Positions 1-4,706 of a stretch of 5,847 nt of DNA are shown in pieces (position 1 is the stretch's first letter; every line of letters starts with the position of its first letter). Origin of the DNA: Chloroflexota bacterium (GTDB taxonomy: Bacteria > Chloroflexota > Ktedonobacteria > Ktedonobacterales > JACDGC01); assembly GCA_021812265.1 (NCBI GenBank), contig JAKAOI010000165.1:1-5847 (forward strand), in the 5' to 3' direction. A model generated the notes under the pieces. That model was not told the origin of the DNA, ran no database searches, and worked only from the letters and a program-made list of their open reading frames with translations. Position numbers and translations under genes: made by a program.

Positions 1-73
1 ATCTCTAAGCTTGTAGTACATCATTTTAGTCTTTTGCTTGGACGGGGAGTTCAACTCTCCCCCATCTCCACCA
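1..73 (+). ncRNA. ssrA: tmRNA (transfer-messenger RNA), 3' end only
   Basis: tmRNA rescues stalled ribosomes by trans-translation. Only the last 73 bases are in the window; the tag reading frame and pseudoknots lie to the left. The tRNA-like end is clear. A T-arm is formed by GGGAG (45-49) and CTCCC (57-61) around the loop TTCAACT (50-56), extended by the pair 44/62. It is followed by a 3' acceptor strand CATCTCC (63-69), discriminator A70 and an encoded CCA (71-73). The AAGCTTGTAG segment near position 7 and the GGAC just before the T-stem match the usual 3' portion of one-piece tmRNAs. An ordinary tRNA is less likely because no anticodon arm can be placed upstream at the right distance. The missing 5' part prevents full proof. 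Confidence 0.82.
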
Positions 74-77
74 CACG

Positions 78-104
78 GCCCGCTGCATAAGCGGGCTTTT
101 TTTT
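78..104 (+). terminator. Intrinsic terminator of ssrA
   Basis: A perfect 7-bp stem GCCCGCT (78-84) / AGCGGGC (90-96) with loop GCATA is followed by eight T residues (97-104). It starts four bases after the tmRNA CCA end, as expected for a Rho-independent terminator of ssrA. Confidence 0.9.
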
Positions 105-255
105 GATCCTCGCTTTTGAATGGCCGCAATAACAAACACCCCACTGACTCCCATGTATAACAACGCCAATACTAAAAATCTTGCAAAGATCCGATAATGA
201 TAGAGGGATATCATATAGTATGCTCTCTATATCTTAGGTAGTTTAAAACGTATTT

Positions 256-264
256 TGGTATACT
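256..264 (+). promoter_or_regulatory. Extended -10 promoter candidate for the ATPase-nuclease operon
   Basis: TGG-TATACT (256-264) is a TGn-extended -10 element. The -10 hexamer itself differs from TATAAT at one base. No good -35 hexamer sits 16-18 bases upstream (AGGTAG at 236-241 is poor), which is tolerated by extended -10 promoters. It lies about 55 bases before the ATPase start and is the best promoter-like sequence in 105-318. No operator-like repeat was seen next to it. Confidence 0.4.
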
Positions 265-318
265 ACTAATAGGTTCATGTTCTCATGAAAATCAAAGGGA
301 CGGAGAAATAACATCATC

Positions 319-1749
319 ATGAAAGTATCTGTCTGTAATCTGGGGCCAATAAAAGAAAAAAATAAAATGGAGTTAAAACCTCTCACAGTTTTTATTGGGC
401 CAAATAATGCAGGAAAAACTTGGCTGGCGTATTCTCTCGCCGGTATTTTAGGGACATTTGGACTGGATGAATATATAAAAGCGTATGTTGATCATACTGT
501 TTCAGAGAAATATTCCGTTTTAGATACCGCCATAAACCTAATAATAAGCAATGGAAGCGCAACTATTGATATAGAGCGATTTGCTGATGAGTTTGCTGAT
601 GAATATTTTAATAACATTGCAAAATATTCAAGTACGTGGATGAACCGTTTTTTGGGAACCCAACGTATCAACTTTAACGATTTAAAAATTACTCTCAATA
701 TAGGTAACAATAAACCAATATTTAAAGAAAATTTGATGAAATATTCTTTCACAACTCAAGTGGCTAAATCAATTTTAACAATTCAAAAGAATGCAGGAAA
801 AAGCAAAATATACGCATTTACGTCTAGCGAATCTGATGAAACGAAAGATACTGCTAAGATATTAGATGAGCAGATTCCCGAGCAAGAGATTCGTAGAATT
901 TTAATACGATTTGTGTTTCAAGCCATGCATAGCTCATTGTATCCAAATATACGTATTTTTCCCACAGAAAGAGCAAAAATTGCTGATATTCAGTATACAG
1001 GAAGCGTCGCTGAAATACAAAATACATCACTTTTTAAACTAACAGATGAAACATGGCCGGAAAGATCTTTCAGACAACTATATCGTGAAATTTACGGGAT
1101 ACAATCCGGCGCTAGAAATGCTCGCAATAAAGAATCGTCCAGCAGTTTAGTAAAACAATATATTGAACTTGCTGATATTCTGGAAAGAGATATATTAGGC
1201 GGTAATTTGAAATTCTCGACACCTAAACCAGATCCTCTACGAGAAATCTTATATCAAACAACCTCAGATTCCGACATTGAAATTTCTATAGCGTCTTCAA
1301 TGGTAAAGGAGCTTTCTTCATTAGCCCTATACCTAAGGTATCTAGCCAAACCAGGAGAATTAATTATTATTGATGAACCAGAAATGAACCTGCACCCTGC
1401 GGCGCAAATAAAGATGGTGGAATTTCTTGCAATGATGGTAAATTCTGGATTAAATGTATTGATTACAACTCATAGTCCTTATTTTCTAGATCATTTATAT
1501 AATGTTATGCTGGCAGATAAACATAAAGACAAAAAAAAGATATCTGAAAAATTTTATTTGAAGAAAGAAGTAGCGTTTCTCTCGCAAGACAAAGTCGCTG
1601 CTTATCTTATTTCAGATGGTAAAATAGCTAATATCCTTGAAGAAGATGGAGATATAAATTGGTCAAACTTCAGTAAGGAAACTGACCGTATTATGCAATT
1701 GCAGGCAGATCTCATATCAGAAATATCCCAAGATACATCAAAGGAGTAA
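319..1749 (+). CDS. ABC/SMC-like AAA ATPase (AAA_15/AAA_21 type), first gene of a putative defence pair
   Basis: A 476-residue soluble ATPase. Seen directly: an N-terminal strand NLGPIKE typical of this class; Walker A GPNNAGKT (residues 27-34); an ABC-signature-like Ser-rich segment around 328-338; Walker B ELIIIDEPEMNLHP with Asp352-Glu353; and the H-switch ITTHSP with His385. The roughly 290 residues between Walker A and the signature form the variable arm or lever. After the H-switch come only about 90 residues (DGKI followed by a helix), so there is no fused TOPRIM as in OLD or GajA proteins. Start: ATG after GGAG (302-305), and this start gives the normal spacing from the N-terminus to Walker A. 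Its stop is one base before the nuclease-like gene, so the two are co-transcribed. Such ATPases act as nucleotide-driven sensors or scaffolds for nuclease partners in PARIS, Septu and similar systems; the same role here is inferred. The coding sequence is markedly AT-rich compared with flanking genes. Confidence 0.9.
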   Translation: MKVSVCNLGPIKEKNKMELKPLTVFIGPNNAGKTWLAYSLAGILGTFGLDEYIKAYVDHTVSEKYSVLDTAINLIISNGSATIDIERFADEFADEYFNNIAKYSSTWMNRFLGTQRINFNDLKITLNIGNNKPIFKENLMKYSFTTQVAKSILTIQKNAGKSKIYAFTSSESDETKDTAKILDEQIPEQEIRRILIRFVFQAMHSSLYPNIRIFPTERAKIADIQYTGSVAEIQNTSLFKLTDETWPERSFRQLYREIYGIQSGARNARNKESSSSLVKQYIELADILERDILGGNLKFSTPKPDPLREILYQTTSDSDIEISIASSMVKELSSLALYLRYLAKPGELIIIDEPEMNLHPAAQIKMVEFLAMMVNSGLNVLITTHSPYFLDHLYNVMLADKHKDKKKISEKFYLKKEVAFLSQDKVAAYLISDGKIANILEEDGDINWSNFSKETDRIMQLQADLISEISQDTSKE

Positions 1750-1750
1750 T

Positions 1751-2293
1751 ATGTCACTTAGCCGATTGCTGCTCATTGCGCCAAACTCTAGAAAATATAT
1801 TGAAGGTGAAAATAGCGAAAAAGTTATTATCAAAACAGATCCCAATAGTGAAGTAGTTCTGTGTTTTCAACTTGACGAGAGAAGTTCACAAGACAAAATA
1901 ATCGCTGAACAACTGGGAATTCCAAGAAATCAAAAAAGGTGCGATGGAATTATCTTTTATGCAAAAGATGATGATCCGCGAAGAGTTATCTGTTTAGTTG
2001 AAATGAAATCCCGTAATATAAGTAACGCAAGTGAACAAATCAAAGCGACAAAAAAATATATGAATGATCTGTTAAAACTAGAGGCAACCGCTACATCAAA
2101 CTACAATTGTGATGAATTTCGCAAACAGATATCTGACGTCAAATGGATAGCGTGTCTTTATCATCATGGAGCATCTCCCAGAAACATGAGCGATTTTTGC
2201 AAAGATCTGAAAAATGATGGATTCGTTAAGACCATCTTGTTAAGTCGTTCCAAGAAGGAGCTAAATATTATACAAGAATTAGAAAATAGCTAA
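1751..2293 (+). CDS. Small PD-(D/E)XK-like nuclease, partner of the AAA ATPase
   Basis: A 180-residue soluble protein. The core reads KRCDGIIFY (Asp65), then a strand VICLVEMKSRN (Glu84-x-Lys86), then a helix with SEQI (Gln96). This D...ExK...Q order on adjacent strands is the catalytic pattern of the PD-(D/E)XK superfamily, which includes restriction enzymes and Holliday-junction and Cas4-like nucleases. The length suits a minimal fold plus a C-terminal alpha/beta part (WIACLYHHG, VKTILLSRS). An ideal Shine-Dalgarno AAGGAG (1741-1746) lies inside the last codons of the ATPase, four bases before the ATG, so translation is probably coupled and the two proteins made together. I infer that it is the effector that cuts nucleic acid when the ATPase is triggered. 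It is not an HNH protein (as in Septu) and shows no TOPRIM motifs (as in PARIS AriB). The fold call rests on a short motif, so a catalytically inactive or non-nuclease relative remains possible. Confidence 0.8.
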   Translation: MSLSRLLLIAPNSRKYIEGENSEKVIIKTDPNSEVVLCFQLDERSSQDKIIAEQLGIPRNQKRCDGIIFYAKDDDPRRVICLVEMKSRNISNASEQIKATKKYMNDLLKLEATATSNYNCDEFRKQISDVKWIACLYHHGASPRNMSDFCKDLKNDGFVKTILLSRSKKELNIIQELENS

Positions 2294-2325
2294 GAATATC
2301 CATCCACTCCATCACCGGTAACCTG

Positions 2326-2341
2326 TCTTGAACAAGATTTT
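2326..2341 (+). terminator. Weak candidate terminator after the ATPase-nuclease operon
   Basis: The arms TCTTG (2326-2330) and CAAGA (2333-2337) are separated by AA and followed by TTTT (2338-2341). The loop is too tight, so at most four pairs would form. It is the only terminator-like sequence in the 60 bases after the nuclease-like gene. Confidence 0.2.
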
Positions 2342-2393
2342 AAAATAGTTAAAGCGCGCTACAATCACCGCGTTAGTTGGTTCTCATGTGCGC

Positions 2394-2483
2394 TCCTTTC
2401 ACTAAGGAAGCAATCTCTTTGTGGGGCAAAGCCCTAATTTGGGTAAATATGTTACAATACCATACGAGCAAGTATGATTTACC
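2394..2483. repeat. Cluster of three inverted repeats (possible structured leader or small RNA)
   Basis: The 297-base gap between the nuclease-like gene and the next gene has no supported reading frame but is rich in hairpins. These are TCCTT/AAGGA (2394-2398/2404-2408), CTTTG/CAAAG (2417-2421/2427-2431), and a composite stem. The composite has outer arms GGTAAAT (2442-2448) and ATTTACC (2477-2483) and inner arms CATAC (2461-2465) and GTATG (2472-2476), with a 12-base bulge on the left side. It could be a 5' leader of the membrane gene at 2591 or an independent RNA. I do not recognise a known RNA family. Confidence 0.4.
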
Positions 2484-2527
2484 TCTGTGCGCTGCGCCAG
2501 GGCCTTCATAATTGTTTTACAGCAGAT

Positions 2528-2545
2528 ACGCTTCACGAGAAGCGT
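2528..2545. repeat. 7-bp hairpin upstream of the membrane protein gene
   Basis: A perfect stem ACGCTTC (2528-2534) / GAAGCGT (2539-2545) with loop ACGA. No T-run follows, so it is not a terminator. It overlaps the candidate promoter of the next gene and may be an operator or chance. Confidence 0.35.
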
Positions 2546-2560
2546 TGCGAGCGGTATTAT
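2533..2560 (+). promoter_or_regulatory. Candidate promoter of the small membrane protein gene
   Basis: TTCACG (2533-2538, four of six -35 consensus bases) is spaced 16 bases from TATTAT (2555-2560, five of six -10 bases). It lies 30 bases before the ATG at 2591 and overlaps the hairpin at 2528-2545. Confidence 0.35.
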
Positions 2561-2590
2561 ACATAATTTGCTAACAAAGGAAGGGCAATA

Positions 2591-2992
2591 ATGCAACAAT
2601 TATATATCTTTGCGTCGGATATTCATATCATACCAACCGGTGGAATATGGGACACAATTTTTCGCAAAACATGGATTAATGTAAATATTTTTGGCGCATT
2701 CGGCGCAAACGGTTTTCAGTTGAACCTGGCAGGACTGATTATCATTATTGCAGTCGGAGCATTGGCGACGTTTTCTGCGGAAAAACTGGTCGGTGAAAAA
2801 CCCGGGAAAAGTATGCTGTCATCAGTTATTTTCACCTTATTAGGCGCATATATCTTTGCAGGAATCACTCATTTGCCATTTGAAGTATACGTTGAGAATG
2901 TGCCGATTTTTGCAGCTTTATTTGGCGCTATCGTGTTTGGTGTGTTTTTTGTGCTGATTAAACGCGCTTTTACCAAATCTGCTAAATCTTAG
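2591..2992 (+). CDS. Small three-helix membrane protein, GlsB/YeaQ/YmgE-like
   Basis: A 133-residue protein with a polar N-terminal stretch of about 43 residues, then three hydrophobic segments at about 44-60, 76-93 and 104-124, and a basic tail (IKRAFTKSAKS). A Lys/Gly/Ser linker (EKLVGEKPGKSM, 64-75) follows the first helix, and glycines recur in the second and third. This is the layout of the GlsB/YeaQ/YmgE (transglycosylase-associated) stress-response membrane proteins, where the Gly-rich first loop reads ...G.G..GN. The resemblance is in topology rather than a signature motif, and the N-terminal extension is unusual for that family, whose members start almost directly with the first helix. 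Start chosen because AGGAAGGG (2578-2585) sits five bases before this ATG. The gene is monocistronic and convergent with the minus-strand gene beyond a shared terminator. GCGC-rich base use matches the flanks, unlike the preceding operon. Confidence 0.75.
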   Translation: MQQLYIFASDIHIIPTGGIWDTIFRKTWINVNIFGAFGANGFQLNLAGLIIIIAVGALATFSAEKLVGEKPGKSMLSSVIFTLLGAYIFAGITHLPFEVYVENVPIFAALFGAIVFGVFFVLIKRAFTKSAKS

Positions 2993-3004
2993 TAGAGAAA
3001 ACAT

Positions 3005-3058
3005 AAAAAACGAGGAATAACCGGCAGCGCTGCAAAAACGCTTCTGCGATATTCCTCG
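3005..3058 (-). terminator. Intrinsic terminator between convergent genes
   Basis: A perfect 9-bp outer stem CGAGGAATA (3011-3019) / TATTCCTCG (3050-3058) encloses a second short stem, AGCG/CGCT (3026-3029/3039-3042). Read on the minus strand it is followed by six T (3005-3010 are A on the plus strand), a canonical terminator for the minus gene starting at 3462. On the plus strand the tail is ACAAATTTT, so weaker termination of the gene ending at 2992 is possible too. Confidence 0.8.
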
Positions 3059-3078
3059 ACAAATTTTGTATCGGCAAG

Positions 3079-3462
3079 TTACTTTTTAGGGGCAGCCTTT
3101 TCTTCTGGTTTGTGCGCTATATTATCTTCAATCGTTTTAACATCAGAATTAATAGTTTCTCCCAGCTTTTCACCCTCTTTTAGCAACTCTTCTCCACCCT
3201 CGACTAAAGCTCTTACTCCTTCAGCAACTGCAATAGTCATTGCGCCGGCGTATCCTAACACAACAGCAAATACAGCCGCCGCTATAAATGAAAGTTTCGT
3301 AAAGTTATGGCTAATAAATAGAAATGAACCGCCCATTACAGCCGCAAAGCCTAAAGCGCCAAATCCAAGAAACCCGCCAAGAACTTTTAGAACGCCTTGC
3401 TCAATTGCGCGAATAACATACGATAATAACCCGCGCGCATGCTTCATATCCTGCATTATCAT
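3079..3462 (-). CDS. Two-helix membrane protein with charged helical tail (paralogue of the 3722-4249 gene)
   Basis: A 127-residue protein of a family I do not recognise. Layout: short N-terminus with a helix (LLSYVIRAIEQGVLKV); two Gly/Ala-rich membrane segments at about 27-51 and 56-80; the motif VAEGVRALVEGGEELLKEGEKL directly after the second helix (79-100, quoted here in part); then a strongly charged, probably helical tail ending in EEKAAPKK. Start: I prefer the ATG at 3462, ten bases after AGGGA. A TTG six bases upstream (3468, four bases from AGGGA) would add two residues, and the in-frame ATGs at 3456 and 3447 are also possible. The terminator at 3005-3058 lies just downstream. The next gene upstream on the same strand shares its architecture and motif. 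No enzyme motif is visible. An envelope or membrane-shaping role is only a guess. Confidence 0.75.
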   Translation of the reverse strand: MIMQDMKHARGLLSYVIRAIEQGVLKVLGGFLGFGALGFAAVMGGSFLFISHNFTKLSFIAAAVFAVVLGYAGAMTIAVAEGVRALVEGGEELLKEGEKLGETINSDVKTIEDNIAHKPEEKAAPKK

Positions 3463-3485
3463 AAACAATTTTTCCCTGTAATCGT

Positions 3486-3505
3486 CAGATTTCTTGCGGA
3501 ATCTG
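3486..3505. repeat. Inverted repeat in the leader of the 3462 minus-strand gene
   Basis: CAGATT (3486-3491) and AATCTG (3500-3505) flank an 8-base centre, 24 bases upstream of the preferred start. It could be an operator or a small hairpin near the ribosome binding site. No convincing promoter was found in 3506-3721. Confidence 0.25.
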
Positions 3506-3721
3506 CAAGAGATATCAGTAATCCGTTTATTACACGCTCCCGCTTTATCATCTTCCTAAAGAGAAGTGTGTATTGCTGTAAGGATTTTCACATCAAAATT
3601 GGCGCACAAACTGCCCGCGGCAAATATGCAAGATTGATAAATATTTTCTTTTAGCAATCACCGAGAAGCGCCGCTGCGCTATTGTTGCCTGCGCGCAAAT
3701 CGCATTTAGGCGCGAGCTGAA

Positions 3722-4249
3722 TTATTGCTGCCCTTCATCATGCTGGCCGGTAAACTTGCGTTCAATACCTGAAACTGTGCCTTCCACTGCGCCAAGAGCG
3801 CGTTCCGGTAATTTTTCCGCTTCTTTTAGTAAATTGCCTGCGCCGCCGCCAATGGATTGCAGGATATGGCCCGTTTCATGGCCAACCGTTTCTCCGCCGT
3901 GTTCAATACCTTTTACTAATGTCGAAGCGCCTTTCTCAACGTCCTTTAAAACTGTTGAAGCAACATGCTCGGCTTCTACCGCTACTTCTTCAACAATAGT
4001 TATTAACCCGCGAATACCTTCCTCAATAGCAATAAGCAGCGATACAACTAATCCAAATGAAAAACCAAACAATATGGCGACAACATGTGTTAATGTTGCC
4101 GGAGGAAACTGCTTAGTCAAAAATGCGGCTGAGCCTTCCACGATTAAAAATGAGGCAACGAATACGCCGGCAAAAGCAGTTGCAACGCGGCGAAACATGT
4201 GAGACAGTGTGGAAAGGAGATGTTTCAGGATTTTACTGAGTTCTTTCAT
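3722..4249 (-). CDS. Two-helix membrane protein with long amphipathic tail containing HETGH
   Basis: A 175-residue protein of unrecognised family. Layout: a cationic amphipathic N-terminus (MKELSKILKHLLSTLSHMFRR); two membrane segments at about 22-46 and 52-74; the motif IAIEEGIRGL (73-82) at the membrane exit; then about 90 residues of charged, probably helical sequence broken by a Gly/His-rich stretch (GIEHGGETVGHETGHIL, 114-130) and GGGAG (134-138). The motif and the layout match the 127-residue gene downstream (IAVAEGVRAL), so the two look like diverged paralogues. HETGH (124-128) fits the HExxH pattern, but the rest of a metallopeptidase is absent. Start: ATG preceded by GAAAGG at eight bases. 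A promoter candidate sits at 4295-4323. The 259-base gap to the downstream gene (3463-3721) suggests separate transcription is possible. Confidence 0.78.
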   Translation of the reverse strand: MKELSKILKHLLSTLSHMFRRVATAFAGVFVASFLIVEGSAAFLTKQFPPATLTHVVAILFGFSFGLVVSLLIAIEEGIRGLITIVEEVAVEAEHVASTVLKDVEKGASTLVKGIEHGGETVGHETGHILQSIGGGAGNLLKEAEKLPERALGAVEGTVSGIERKFTGQHDEGQQ

Positions 4250-4294
4250 GGTATAAACCTTTCAGATATGGCAAAAATAATATCAATTAAGCTT

Positions 4295-4323
4295 AGCATA
4301 CCAGATTTTTGAGATTTTGTCTT
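4295..4323 (-). promoter_or_regulatory. Candidate promoter of the 3722-4249 minus-strand gene
   Basis: On the minus strand, AAGACA (4323-4318, four of six -35 bases), a 17-base spacer, and TATGCT (4300-4295) preceded by TGG, giving an extended -10. It is 45 bases upstream of the ATG at 4249. The TGG-TATrCT arrangement is nearly the same as the one before the ATPase gene at 256-264. Confidence 0.45.
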
Positions 4324-4637
4324 CATTTTATAGTGGTAATAGCTAACATTCCTATATAAACAAGCGCATGATGGTTTTTGGCGCCGCAAAATATTTCTTG
4401 TAACAGAACAAGACAAAATGCCGCCAATGCATAAATAACTAAATCATTTTTAAACTATTGACGTTTTAGCCAATGACTCCTCTTTAAATTTGTGCAAAAT
4501 GCATAACGCCGAAGCGCATTTTCCCTTGTACACTATATAGTGTGATATGCGCAGGCCGACCTTGTTGTGTGAATGTTACAAACATTTCTTTTGCTCGACA
4601 GCAAAATTCATACATACAGCGGGCTTCCAGCAAACAC
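4324..4637. other. Intergenic region upstream of glnA; no supported gene
   Basis: This part of the 453-base gap (4250-4702) holds no reading frame with both a start and a ribosome binding site. It contains the inverted repeat TCTTGT/ACAAGA (4396-4401/4408-4413, loop AACAGA), a -35-like TTGACG (4458-4463) with only a weak -10 (TTTAAA, 4483-4488, 19-base spacer), the palindrome at 4530-4543 and an imperfect TGTGA-N3-TTACA at 4568-4580. The last resembles half-sites of nitrogen regulators such as GlnR (TGTNA-N7-TNACA) but has the wrong spacing. No glutamine riboswitch or glnA-motif core was recognised. Confidence 0.5.
4530..4543. promoter_or_regulatory. Perfect 14-base palindrome upstream of glnA (operator candidate)
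   Basis: ACACTATATAGTGT is its own reverse complement. It lies 159 bases before the glnA start in an otherwise gene-free stretch, and its TATA-rich centre could double as a -10 element, a common place for a repressor site. The binding protein cannot be named from the sequence. Confidence 0.45.
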
Positions 4638-4706
4638 ATGATGCACAAACACAGCGCAAACCCTATTCCACTGATGATTCCCGAGGAGAAGTTTATTTCG
4701 GTATGA
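4638..4706 (+). CDS. Possible 22-codon leader peptide overlapping the glnA start
   Basis: From ATG-ATG at 4638 a short frame encodes [20 protein letters not shown] plus SV and stops at TGA 4704-4706, overlapping the glnA ATG as ATGA. An internal ATG (4674) would give a 10-codon version in the same frame. It would pass ribosomes to glnA by stop-start coupling, and the glnA ribosome binding site lies inside it. No Shine-Dalgarno precedes either ATG, so translation is doubtful. The frame has no upstream stop before the palindrome region, which lowers its significance. Confidence 0.2.
   Translation: MMHKHSANPIPLMIPEEKFISV

Noticed and set aside
2301..2320. CCATCCACTCCATCACCGG as a possible second attachment site matching the tmRNA 3' end (CCATCTCCACCACACGG)
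   Set aside because: The match needs several gaps and substitutions and is in simple C/A/T-rich sequence. No clean direct repeat of the tmRNA end was seen anywhere in the window.
2402..2599. 65-codon minus-strand frame in the hairpin-rich gap
   Set aside because: It covers the promoter and ribosome binding site of the 2591 gene, is Cys-rich without a motif, and has no supporting ribosome binding site.
3439..3654. 71-codon plus-strand frame in the gap between the two minus-strand membrane genes
   Set aside because: There is no Shine-Dalgarno, it begins antisense inside the 127-residue gene, and the composition is not protein-like (many Arg/Phe/Cys, no pattern).
3654..3684. Hairpin AGCGC-CGCT-GCGCT with outer CAAT/ATTG as a terminator after the 175-residue gene
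   Set aside because: No T-run follows on the minus strand (CTAAAAGAAAAT), so it is probably a by-product of the GCGC-rich spacer.
3756..4202. 148-codon plus-strand frame
   Set aside because: Exactly antisense to the 175-residue membrane protein. The Pro/Ser/Thr-rich translation is typical of a reversed Ala/Gly/Glu-rich helix gene.
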